DNA of 6,257 nucleotides from an uncultured Clostridia bacterium (GTDB lineage Bacteria > Bacillota > Clostridia > Oscillospirales > CAG-272): positions 1 through 6,257 of the forward strand of contig CAMGCN010000068.1 in assembly GCA_946040935.1 (NCBI GenBank). The letters run 5' to 3'. Shown piece by piece: positions 1 through 5,465 of this stretch. The notes beneath the pieces were generated by a model. It was not told the origin of the DNA, did not search any database, and saw only the letters and a list, made by a program, of their open reading frames with translations. A program made the position numbers and the translations under genes. Each line of letters opens with the position of its first letter. The stretch's first letter is position 1.

Positions 1-43
1 ACCTAAGCCTTCGTCGGCAGCGTCAGATGTGTATAAGAGACAG
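1..43 (+). other. Nextera/Tn5 sequencing adapter left on the contig end (artefact)
   Basis: Bases 11-43 are exactly the Nextera read-1 adapter; its last 19 bases (25-43, ending GTATAAGAGACAG) are the Tn5 mosaic end. Bases 3-10 (CTAAGCCT) match, from memory, the Nextera i5 index S508, and bases 1-2 (AC) fit the end of the P5 arm that precedes that index. The order P5 end, i5 index, adapter, mosaic end, insert is that of a library molecule, so genomic sequence begins at 44. It probably comes from a read that ran through a short insert. No gene call should extend into it. Confidence 0.98.
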
Positions 44-266
44 GGAAAAGGCCGATTACGGATTTGATAACCCAACTGAAATAAAGATAAGATACTCTGA
101 AACGGTAAACAGCGAAGACAGCTCATCTACAATAACCAGCGCGGTTTACTATGACTACACTATATACGCAGGCGCGGAAAAGGACGGTCACCGCCTGATC
201 ACCGTCGAAGATTCAAGCATAGTATATAAGGTAGAAAGCGATATATTCAGCGAGATATTAAAGTAA
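44..266 (+). CDS. C-terminal fragment of a DUF4340-like protein (5' end missing)
   Basis: Only the last 73 residues are present, reading from GAA at 45 to TAA at 264-266. The ATG at 27 lies inside the adapter and gives a false N-terminus (MCIRD...), so the real start lies off the contig. The fragment has a YGFDNP motif near its beginning, then a strand-rich stretch (YDYTIYAGAEKDGHR) and a VYKVESDIFSEIL ending. This resembles the repeated unit of DUF4340 proteins (Y-G-L-D-x-P, then a scaffold strand and a 'D-S-x-x-V-Y-x-V' ending), which often sit beside GldF/GldG-like ABC transporter genes in Clostridia. The family call is from pattern memory and rests on a short fragment; the missing upstream genes would settle it. 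One base separates it from the next gene, so the two are probably co-transcribed. Confidence 0.6.
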
Positions 267-267
267 G

Positions 268-1086
268 ATGTCTGCTTTGATTATTATTTTCGCCGTGATA
301 TGTGTGCTTATTCTCTTATTGCTTTTTTTGATAAGCCCCGCAGGTTACAGACCGTCGGTAAAGCCATTTTTAGGGAAATACTATGCACACCGCGGTCTTT
401 TTGACAATAAAACCATACCGGAAAACTCCCTCCCGGCGTTTGAAAAAGCGAAAGAGAAAGGATACGGCGTCGAACTGGACGTCCGTCTGACAGGCGACGG
501 CAAGGCGGTGGTATTTCACGACTCCACGCTCGAGCGTATGTGCGGACGGAAAATAACCGTTTCAGACGTTTCATACACTCGCCTTTCGTTACATCCGCTC
601 CTCGGCGGAAATGAAAAAATCCCCCTGCTTTCAGAGGCGCTTGAAGCACTCGACGGAGTTACGCTCATATGCGAGATAAAAGCGACAAAAGACAAAGCGG
701 ACACGATAAAGCTCTGCAAAAAAACAGCTAATATATTAAAAAACTACAAAGGGCATTACTGCGTACATTCCTTCTCCCCCGTCGCTGTTCGGTGGTTCAG
801 AAAAAACGCGCCCAAGGTAGTGCGCGGACAGCTTTCCGCTCCGTTCAGAAGTGACAAAACTGTCAAAGGCTTTTCAGCGTTCGCCATGCGTAATATGCTG
901 ATAAACTTTATCGGGCGGCCAAATTTTATTTCTTATAATCACGAGGACACCCGCGCATTGGGCTTTAATCTTTTACGGCTCATGCGTCCCGGGCTTTTCG
1001 CTTGGACTGTTAAAAGCGAAAAGGAGCTGAACAAAGCAAAAGAAAAGTTTGAATCATTTATTTTTGAAGGCTTTGAGCCAAAATAA
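268..1086 (+). CDS. Membrane-anchored glycerophosphodiester phosphodiesterase (GDPD family)
   Basis: A 272-residue protein that should hydrolyse glycerophosphodiesters to glycerol-3-phosphate and an alcohol, in phospholipid or lipoteichoic acid turnover. Residues 3-23 form one strongly hydrophobic helix. The GDPD domain then starts with HRG (41-43), followed by PENS (51-54), the metal-binding ELD (E69, D71), FHD (H84, D85), CEIK (E136, K138), HSFS (167-170) and AWT (245-247), all in the usual order of the family. The catalytic His41/His84 pair and the acidic metal ligands are present, so it should be active. The N-terminus before the helix has no charge while basic residues follow it, which by the positive-inside rule favours a cytoplasmic catalytic domain; that topology is inference. 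ATG at 268 begins one base after the preceding stop with only a weak SD, suggesting translational coupling. Two stop codons in tandem (1084-1089) end it. Confidence 0.93.
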   Translation: MSALIIIFAVICVLILLLLFLISPAGYRPSVKPFLGKYYAHRGLFDNKTIPENSLPAFEKAKEKGYGVELDVRLTGDGKAVVFHDSTLERMCGRKITVSDVSYTRLSLHPLLGGNEKIPLLSEALEALDGVTLICEIKATKDKADTIKLCKKTANILKNYKGHYCVHSFSPVAVRWFRKNAPKVVRGQLSAPFRSDKTVKGFSAFAMRNMLINFIGRPNFISYNHEDTRALGFNLLRLMRPGLFAWTVKSEKELNKAKEKFESFIFEGFEPK

Positions 1087-1157
1087 TAACCGCTCGAAGT
1101 ACCCAATATAATACCGTCATAAAACATTTTGTTCAAGACTTTATTTGACCGGTCGAC

Positions 1158-1189
1158 AAAAAGCACGCCTTAGTATAGGCGTGCTTTTT
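1158..1189. terminator. Bidirectional rho-independent terminator between convergent genes
   Basis: A perfect 13-bp inverted repeat (1158-1170 with 1177-1189) encloses a six-base loop (1171-1176). The outer pairs are five A against five T, so each strand has a GC-rich core (GCACGCC) followed by a U-run. It lies 71 bases after the phosphodiesterase stop and 12 bases beyond the stop of the convergent oxidoreductase, and so can serve both. Confidence 0.93.
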
Positions 1190-1201
1190 AATGTTTGAAT
1201 G

Positions 1202-2452
1202 TCACAGCTCGACGACTGCTCCGCCGTTAAGCCTTGATTTTTCTGCCGCAAAGCATACAAGGTACCCGTCGGCGGTATGTGAGATAGGCGTCTGGGATTT
1301 TGAGTTTGTCGCATCCCCTCTCAAAAGGGAGAGAAAATCGGCAAAGAGACGGTCGTCGCCGCCGCCGTGCGCGCTGTCCGACATAGAATCGGAAAGGTCG
1401 ATAACTTCCTTTTCCTTTCCGAAAACAGAAAGCTCGATTTTAGCTTCGCTCATATCTGCGTCAATATCGCCGCGAGTGCCGAGAACCCGGATAGTACGGC
1501 CGTGCTTTGTATTAAAGCTCGACATGGTGAAGCTGATTGCAATATCATCCTCAAGCCACATATTCACAACCTGATGATCGACAACGTCGTTATCGCATTT
1601 ATAAACGCATTTACCGTAATCGCTCGTTTTCAGCACCTCGGTTATCCCCTCGACCGTCGCGTCGCGCATAACCACGTCCACAGGCCAGCCCGTATATCCC
1701 TCCTCAACTCGTTTTATATAGTTGTTTTGAGCGCTGTACGGGCAAGAGTCGCCGTATTTACAGTCAAGGCATCTGTCAGACGCTCCTTCAGGCTGATTTT
1801 CCGCCTTAAAATGCTTAAGCGAGCCAAAGCTGGATACTCTTTTACATCTCTTGCCGCAGAGCCAAAGAAGAGCGTCTGTGTCGTGGCAGGATTTTGCGAG
1901 AATCATAGGACAGGAGCGCTTGGAATTGCCCCAGTTTCCGCGGACGAATGCGTGAGCCATATGCCAGTACTCTACACGCTCCATCGCCTGAACGGTGCAA
2001 ATGTCACCTATAATACCCGAGTCAATAATGTCTTTGATTTTCGTGAAAAACGGAGAATAACGCAAAACGTGACAAAGCATTAACTTCCGCCCTGTTTCTA
2101 TCGCCGTATCTCTTAACTCAAGGCAATGCTCCTCGGAGAGCGCAAGAGGCTTTTCGAGAAGTACATCATATCCGTTTTTCATCGCGTCCATTGCGTTTTC
2201 GTAGTGCATGGAATCCATGGTGCATATTACCGCGCCGTCCGCCTCTATACCTGCGTTAAAAAGCTCTTTAGCATCGGAAAAACAGTTTTCCGCAGGAACT
2301 GAAAATTCCTCGGCATGTAAGCGCAGTCTCTCTTCATTTGCGTCGGCAAAACCGACGAAGCTCACCTCGTCGGGATGGCGCCTCGCGTAAGATGCGTATA
2401 CTCCGAAACGCGAGCCGACACCGGCCGCAATGAGTTTAATTTGTTTTTTCAT
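1202..2452 (-). CDS. Gfo/Idh/MocA family NAD(P)-dependent oxidoreductase
   Basis: A 416-residue predicted sugar or polyol dehydrogenase. The N-terminal Rossmann domain has a glycine motif (AAGVGSRFG, 9-17), an acidic end of the second strand (FADAN, 35-39), and the family's EKP motif (100-102). The substrate domain has the conserved H190-D191 pair in KSCHDTDAL, typical of the catalytic histidine region. Residues 228-237 hold a C-x2-C-x5-C cluster seen, as I recall, in one uncharacterised subfamily, possibly a metal site. A glycine patch HGGGDD (362-367) follows. The substrate cannot be named. I chose ATG 2452 because the Rossmann strand starts right after it; an in-frame GTG at 2497 would add 15 residues that do not look like part of the fold. 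A promoter, SD and hairpin lie upstream. It lies downstream of the PAS-like gene on the same strand. Confidence 0.93.
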   Translation of the reverse strand: MKKQIKLIAAGVGSRFGVYASYARRHPDEVSFVGFADANEERLRLHAEEFSVPAENCFSDAKELFNAGIEADGAVICTMDSMHYENAMDAMKNGYDVLLEKPLALSEEHCLELRDTAIETGRKLMLCHVLRYSPFFTKIKDIIDSGIIGDICTVQAMERVEYWHMAHAFVRGNWGNSKRSCPMILAKSCHDTDALLWLCGKRCKRVSSFGSLKHFKAENQPEGASDRCLDCKYGDSCPYSAQNNYIKRVEEGYTGWPVDVVMRDATVEGITEVLKTSDYGKCVYKCDNDVVDHQVVNMWLEDDIAISFTMSSFNTKHGRTIRVLGTRGDIDADMSEAKIELSVFGKEKEVIDLSDSMSDSAHGGGDDRLFADFLSLLRGDATNSKSQTPISHTADGYLVCFAAEKSRLNGGAVVEL

Positions 2453-2460
2453 TTTTTCAC

Positions 2461-2486
2461 ACGGGCATGCGCCCGTACTCCTTTTT
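2461..2486 (-). promoter_or_regulatory. SD followed by a hairpin in the oxidoreductase leader
   Basis: Read on the minus strand, a strong SD (AAAAAGGAGT, 2486-2477) is followed by a 6-bp perfect stem (ACGGGC/GCCCGT, 2476-2461, loop GCAT), then GTGAAAAA and the ATG at 2452. Linear spacing from GGAG to ATG is 25 bases, too long for normal initiation, but only 9 if the hairpin is folded out. The SD supports the ATG at 2452 over the GTG at 2497, which has no SD. Whether the stem really forms is inference. Confidence 0.55.
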
Positions 2487-2503
2487 GTCTGATTCACCGT
2501 AAC

Positions 2504-2532
2504 ATTCTAACACAGCGCTGCTCCCTTTTCAA
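2504..2532 (-). promoter_or_regulatory. Sigma-A type promoter of the oxidoreductase gene
   Basis: On the minus strand, -35 TTGAAA (2532-2527), exactly 17 bases of spacer, and -10 TAGAAT (2509-2504) preceded by TGT, an extended -10. The predicted start of transcription is near 2497, giving a leader of about 45 bases. It lies between the PAS-like gene stop and the oxidoreductase, so the latter can be expressed on its own as well as by read-through. Confidence 0.7.
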
Positions 2533-2543
2533 GAGAAAAAATG

Positions 2544-3482
2544 TTATTCTCCGAAATATCCGATTGAAATAATCTTGCCGATTTCAGGTACAAGATCACA
2601 TTCCGTTCCCTTATCGAGCAGGTCGCTTATGTCTTTCTCTGCTTTGAAATATACCCTCACATCAAATGTTCCGTCAGATAAAATATCGTATTCGAGAAAA
2701 TATCCGCAGCATTCCATCATAACATCGGTGGACAAAAGACTAACCGCACAGTCGGGGAAAAAGTCGATAAGACGCAAAACTCCACGTTCATTTTCGCAGG
2801 TAAAGGGTATTTTATCAGACTGACCCTTCAGCCGTACCGTTAAATAGTCGCCTGAAAAACTGAATTCCGCACTCACATGCTGATATCTTGAAATGGAAAG
2901 AAGCAGCGTGCAGACTGCTGTGAGCATGACCGTCACATTTCGCACATTTATCAGCAAATCACGCTTTTCAAGAGGAGTAACAACTTGCACCTGTGCACCG
3001 AAGTGGGGATAAAATGCGGCGCACGCCTTTGAAAAACAGTCTGCAAACACATTTGCCGAATAAAGGCGAAGGGGCACCCTCTCATTTTTGAACACAATCG
3101 AGAATTGCTCAAGGAGAAGACTGCGTACTCTCCACAGCTTTGCCGTATCACTCTTATCATCCATATAAGAGGAAAGCGCGCTCTCGTAAGAGAGTATCTT
3201 TTCACAGGAAATACCCACAGCGTCCTCGGCAAAATGAAAAACACATCCGTCAAAGTCAAACTGTGCAAAAGCGGGAAAGACCGCCCACATTCCCTCTTCC
3301 CTTTCGCAGCAAAAACCGCGGTATTTGCCGTAGCTTACAAAAGCTCCGTTTGCAATCACGCGTTTACTCGCTGTTTTGTCGATTAGATTTTTCTTCGCAC
3401 TCGGATTTTTCTCGAGTACACGCCCGTCATGCGAACACAATATAACAGGCGTCTTACAATTCTTAAAATCACTCATTTTCAT
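2544..3482 (-). CDS. Unrecognised protein, PAS-like N-terminus plus degenerate histidine-kinase-like region
   Basis: A 312-residue protein that I do not recognise firmly. Residues 11-33 (VILCSHDGRVLEKNPSAKKNL) read like the start of a PAS domain, with beta strands to about residue 93. A helical stretch follows (94-135), then a region (about 138-280) whose order of helix (NVTVMLTAVCTLLLSI) and strand (HVSAEFSFSGDYLTVRL) resembles a GHKL ATPase lobe. I see no phospho-acceptor His in a proper H-box, no N-box asparagine and no glycine-rich G-boxes, so it is unlikely to be an active kinase; it may be a sensory or scaffold protein. There are 14 cysteines, a high number for a cytoplasmic protein. 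No signal peptide or membrane helix is obvious. ATG 3482 starts it, with ATG 3476 as an alternative; neither has an SD. It is divergent from gap and upstream of the oxidoreductase. The coding call is secure, the function is not. Confidence 0.8.
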   Translation of the reverse strand: MKMSDFKNCKTPVILCSHDGRVLEKNPSAKKNLIDKTASKRVIANGAFVSYGKYRGFCCEREEGMWAVFPAFAQFDFDGCVFHFAEDAVGISCEKILSYESALSSYMDDKSDTAKLWRVRSLLLEQFSIVFKNERVPLRLYSANVFADCFSKACAAFYPHFGAQVQVVTPLEKRDLLINVRNVTVMLTAVCTLLLSISRYQHVSAEFSFSGDYLTVRLKGQSDKIPFTCENERGVLRLIDFFPDCAVSLLSTDVMMECCGYFLEYDILSDGTFDVRVYFKAEKDISDLLDKGTECDLVPEIGKIISIGYFGE

Positions 3483-3488
3483 GTAAAT

Positions 3489-3517
3489 ATTCTAACATAT
3501 TTTTGCGGTTTTGTACA
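3489..3517 (-). promoter_or_regulatory. Extended -10 promoter of the PAS-like gene
   Basis: On the minus strand TGT-TAGAAT (-10 hexamer 3494-3489, TG motif just before it), with a weak -35 (TGTACA, 3517-3512) at 17-base spacing. The nine bases TGTTAGAAT are identical to those before the oxidoreductase gene. Counting from the hexamer, the transcript should start at or next to the A of the ATG at 3482, so the mRNA may be leaderless. Confidence 0.6.
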
Positions 3518-3557
3518 TAGAAAAGTGAGCGAATTTCGACTAATTGTTTTAATTGTA

Positions 3558-3615
3558 ACAAAATTTAGAAAAATTTATCAAAACCCTTGTATAAATCGCT
3601 TTTTTGCGGTAAAAT
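3558..3615 (+). promoter_or_regulatory. Promoter of gap with A/T-rich upstream element
   Basis: A -35-like TTGTAT (3587-3592), a 17-base spacer and -10 TAAAAT (3610-3615) place the transcript start near 3622, about 40 bases before the gene. The stretch 3558-3583 just upstream is made of phased A and T tracts and looks like an UP element, which would fit strong expression of a glycolytic gene. The -35 matches the consensus only in TTG, so the exact hexamer is uncertain. Confidence 0.6.
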
Positions 3616-3661
3616 AAAAAAAGCAAAATATAAAATCAAAAATAAACGGAGGAACTTTAAC

Positions 3662-4696
3662 ATGTCAGTAAAAGTTGCTATCAACGGCTTCGGCCGTATC
3701 GGACGCCTCGCGTTCAGACAGATGTTTGGCGCAGAGGGATATGATGTTGTTGCTATCAACGACCTTACAAGCCCCAAGATGCTCGCTCATCTTCTTAAGT
3801 ACGACACTGCTCAGGGCAGCTATGTCGCACAGGGCCACACCGTAACCTATAACGAGGGCGAGGGCGAGGACAACTACATCGTTGTTGACGGTAAGAAGAT
3901 CGTCATCTACAAGATGCCCAACGCAGCAGATCTCCCCTGGGGTAAGATCGGCGTTGACGTCGTTCTCGAGTGCACAGGTTTCTACACCTCTAAAGCAAAG
4001 AGCCAGGCTCATATCGACGCAGGCGCAAAGAAAGTCGTAATTTCCGCTCCCGCAGGAAACGACCTTCCCACTATTGTTTACAGCGTTAACGAAAATACTC
4101 TTACTAAAGATGATACTATTATTTCCGCTGCTTCCTGCACAACAAACTGCCTCGCTCCTATGGCTAAAGCACTCAACGACGCTTATCCTATTCAGAGCGG
4201 TATCATGACTACTGTTCACGCTTATACAGGCGACCAGATGATACTCGACGGTCCTCAGAGAAAGGGAGACCTCAGAAGAGCAAGAGCGGGCGCGCAGAAC
4301 ATAGTTCCTAACTCTACCGGTGCTGCAAAGGCAATCGGCCTTGTAATACCCGAACTCAACGGTAAGCTCATCGGCAGTGCACAGAGAGTTCCGGTACCGA
4401 CCGGCTCTACTACAATCCTTGTTGCTGTTGTTAAGGGCAAGGATGTAACTGTTGACAGCATCAATGCCGCAATGAAAGCACAGACTTCCGAATCTTTCGG
4501 TTACAATGAGGACATGATCGTATCCAGCGACGTTATCGGTATGCGTTACGGCTCACTCTTTGATTCCACTCAGACAATGGTAACAAAGCTTGACGACGAC
4601 ACATATCAGGTACAGGTAGTTTCTTGGTACGACAACGAGAACTCTTACACCAGCCAGATGGTTCGTACGATTAAGTACTTCGCAGAGCTCGGCTGA
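3662..4696 (+). CDS. gap: NAD-dependent glyceraldehyde-3-phosphate dehydrogenase
   Basis: A 344-residue cytoplasmic glycolytic enzyme that oxidises glyceraldehyde-3-phosphate to 1,3-bisphosphoglycerate with NAD and phosphate. The NAD domain opens with INGFGRIGR (7-15), and Asp34 in AINDLT fits NAD rather than NADP preference. The catalytic loop [12 protein letters not shown] carries Cys159, with His186 in TTVHAYTG as its base. Phosphate-site elements NSTGAAKA (217-224) and QRVPVPTGS (241-249), and the C-terminal SWYDNENSY (321-329), are all intact. Length is slightly above the usual 330-340. ATG 3662 is chosen because GGAGG (3648-3652) lies 9 bases before it; the frame is open further upstream but that part is A/T-rich leader, not protein. 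Codon use looks more biased than in the neighbours, as expected for a highly expressed gene. It stands alone between its own promoter and terminator; no other glycolytic gene follows within the window. Confidence 0.98.
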   Translation: MSVKVAINGFGRIGRLAFRQMFGAEGYDVVAINDLTSPKMLAHLLKYDTAQGSYVAQGHTVTYNEGEGEDNYIVVDGKKIVIYKMPNAADLPWGKIGVDVVLECTGFYTSKAKSQAHIDAGAKKVVISAPAGNDLPTIVYSVNENTLTKDDTIISAASCTTNCLAPMAKALNDAYPIQSGIMTTVHAYTGDQMILDGPQRKGDLRRARAGAQNIVPNSTGAAKAIGLVIPELNGKLIGSAQRVPVPTGSTTILVAVVKGKDVTVDSINAAMKAQTSESFGYNEDMIVSSDVIGMRYGSLFDSTQTMVTKLDDDTYQVQVVSWYDNENSYTSQMVRTIKYFAELG

Positions 4697-4723
4697 TATA
4701 ACTGTATATCACAAAATAAATTT

Positions 4724-4757
4724 AAGGCATAGTTGAAAATCAACTATGCCTTTTTTC
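4724..4757 (+). terminator. Rho-independent terminator of gap
   Basis: A perfect 13-bp stem (4724-4736 with 4740-4752) with a three-base loop, GC core GGC/GCC, followed by a run of T (4751-4756). It lies 27 bases after the gap stop. Its opposite strand is followed by a T-rich but interrupted tail, so it may also end the convergent mnmA-rrf2 transcript, whose last stop is about 25 bases away. Confidence 0.93.
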
Positions 4758-4781
4758 TATCCCTTATAAAAGTTTTTGAAG

Positions 4782-5210
4782 CTATATCGAATAATTGTCC
4801 GATGTGTCAATTTTCAAAACGTCCGCAAGGGTTATCCCGTCAAAATACTCATTGACAATTCTGTAAAACTCCGTCCATATCGGATAAGTGCGACATTCAA
4901 AAGCCCGGTCACAGGGTTTGGCTCCGCATTCAAGACACGCAACCGGAGCAAGATCTCCCTCTGTCAATCGCAGAATGTCTCCGAGCCGACATTCGTCCGG
5001 AGACTTCAGAAGGCGATATCCTCCCCCTTTACCGTGCACTCCTTCAAGAAATCCGTTTTTAGACAATACAGGAACTATCTGCTCTAAATACTTAAGCGAG
5101 ATCCCCTCTCGCTCGGCGATCTCTTTCATGGGAATATATCCGCCGTCGGTATGCTCTGCAAGATCAATCAAAACCCGGAGAGCATATCTCCCTCTTGTTG
5201 ATATCATCAT
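4782..5210 (-). CDS. Rrf2 family transcriptional regulator with Fe-S type cysteines (IscR-like)
   Basis: A 142-residue DNA-binding protein of the Rrf2 family, whose members sense iron-sulfur clusters (IscR), cysteine supply (CymR) or nitric oxide (NsrR). It begins with the family signature M-x-IST-x-GRYAL, then a winged helix-turn-helix with the recognition helix ISLKYLEQIVPVLSKNGFL (37-55) and the wing HGKGGGYRL (59-67). Cysteines at 92, 95, 100 and 106 (CLEC...PC...EC) lie where IscR carries its cluster ligands, which supports an Fe-S sensor; CymR lacks these, so IscR-like is the better guess. Start ATG 5210 rather than 5207 keeps the family's spacing; GGTGAT at 5222-5216 is a plausible SD. 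It follows mnmA and the small hidden gene, overlapping the latter by 47 bases. Placement next to a sulfur-transfer gene fits a cysteine/Fe-S role. Control of mnmA is inference. Confidence 0.92.
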   Translation of the reverse strand: MMISTRGRYALRVLIDLAEHTDGGYIPMKEIAEREGISLKYLEQIVPVLSKNGFLEGVHGKGGGYRLLKSPDECRLGDILRLTEGDLAPVACLECGAKPCDRAFECRTYPIWTEFYRIVNEYFDGITLADVLKIDTSDNYSI

Positions 5211-5458
5211 TGTTCATCACCCATACTTTAGTTATTTTATCAAATTTCTTAAAAGTAAAGCTGTTGCCCTTTTCCGAGAAAACAGGTTTTATATTTTTGT
5301 CGGAAAAGAAATCTGAAATATATGCTTTTACTTCCTCTGTGAGATTTTCTGCCGTGAAGCTCTGTCCGCCGCACGAGTCGCAAAAATGTATTTTAACAGA
5401 AAATTTTTCGCCTACAGCTTTTTTTTAACAAAGCAGCATCAGAAAGACTTAAAACCAT
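5164..5458 (-). CDS. Small CxxC-motif protein, reading frame broken at an A8 run (hidden gene)
   Basis: ATG 5458 begins a frame reading MVLSLSDAALLKK, which then fails after 21 residues (TAA 5395-5393). One base away, the frame from GCT 5418 stays open for 84 codons to TGA 5166-5164 and reads like real protein: AVGEKFSVKIHFCDSCGG at its start, later YISDFFSDKNIKPVFSE and FTFKKFDKITKVWV. The second frame has no ATG, GTG or TTG before the motif, so it must be fed from the first. The switch is at eight A residues (5419-5426); with seven the two frames join to a 97-residue protein. The SD AAAGGA (5474-5469) sits in the last mnmA codons, 10 bases before the ATG. The pattern KIH-x-x-D-x-CGGQSF and a later FF...FSE...F resemble the small 'RDAC' family of unknown function, from memory, with Cys replacing Arg and so making a CxxC. 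The last 15 or so codons overlap rrf2. Confidence 0.6.
5223..5247 (-). promoter_or_regulatory. Putative rrf2 promoter with IscR type-1-like operator
   Basis: On the minus strand TGA-TAAAAT (hexamer 5239-5234, TG extension before it) would start a transcript near 5227, 17 bases before rrf2. No good -35 is seen at 17 bases. The 25 bases around it (5247-5223) fit 18 positions of the E. coli IscR type-1 consensus as I recall it, including the YYGA and RRSTAT flanks. The site lies inside the small upstream gene, whose Lys-rich codons are A/T-rich, so the match may be partly chance. Confidence 0.35.
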
Positions 5459-5465
5459 ATTCCGC

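Noticed and set aside
1367..2083. Long plus-strand open frame of 238 codons
   Set aside because: It is antisense to the oxidoreductase, whose Rossmann, EKP and HD motifs are on the minus strand; no SD or family resemblance.
2513..2522. Palindrome CAGCGCTG as a terminator of the PAS-like gene
   Set aside because: The stem is too short, has no loop and is not followed by a U-run; it lies in the spacer of the oxidoreductase promoter.
3587..3661. Extended N-terminus of gap from TTG 3587
   Set aside because: These codons read through the promoter and leader into a Lys/Asn-rich stretch absent from the family; GGAGG at 3648-3652 points to ATG 3662.
3665..4219. Minus-strand open frame of 184 codons
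   Set aside because: It is antisense to the highly biased codons of gap, which commonly leave the opposite strand open.
5417..5426. Classic -1 programmed frameshift site (A-AAA-AAG)
   Set aside because: A -1 shift leads to a stop codon after two residues; only a +1 shift or loss of one A opens the long frame.
5195..5428. Plus-strand 77-codon open frame facing the hidden gene
   Set aside because: No SD, low-complexity hydrophobic sequence without a recognisable motif, and the minus strand has a better gene with SD and operon spacing.
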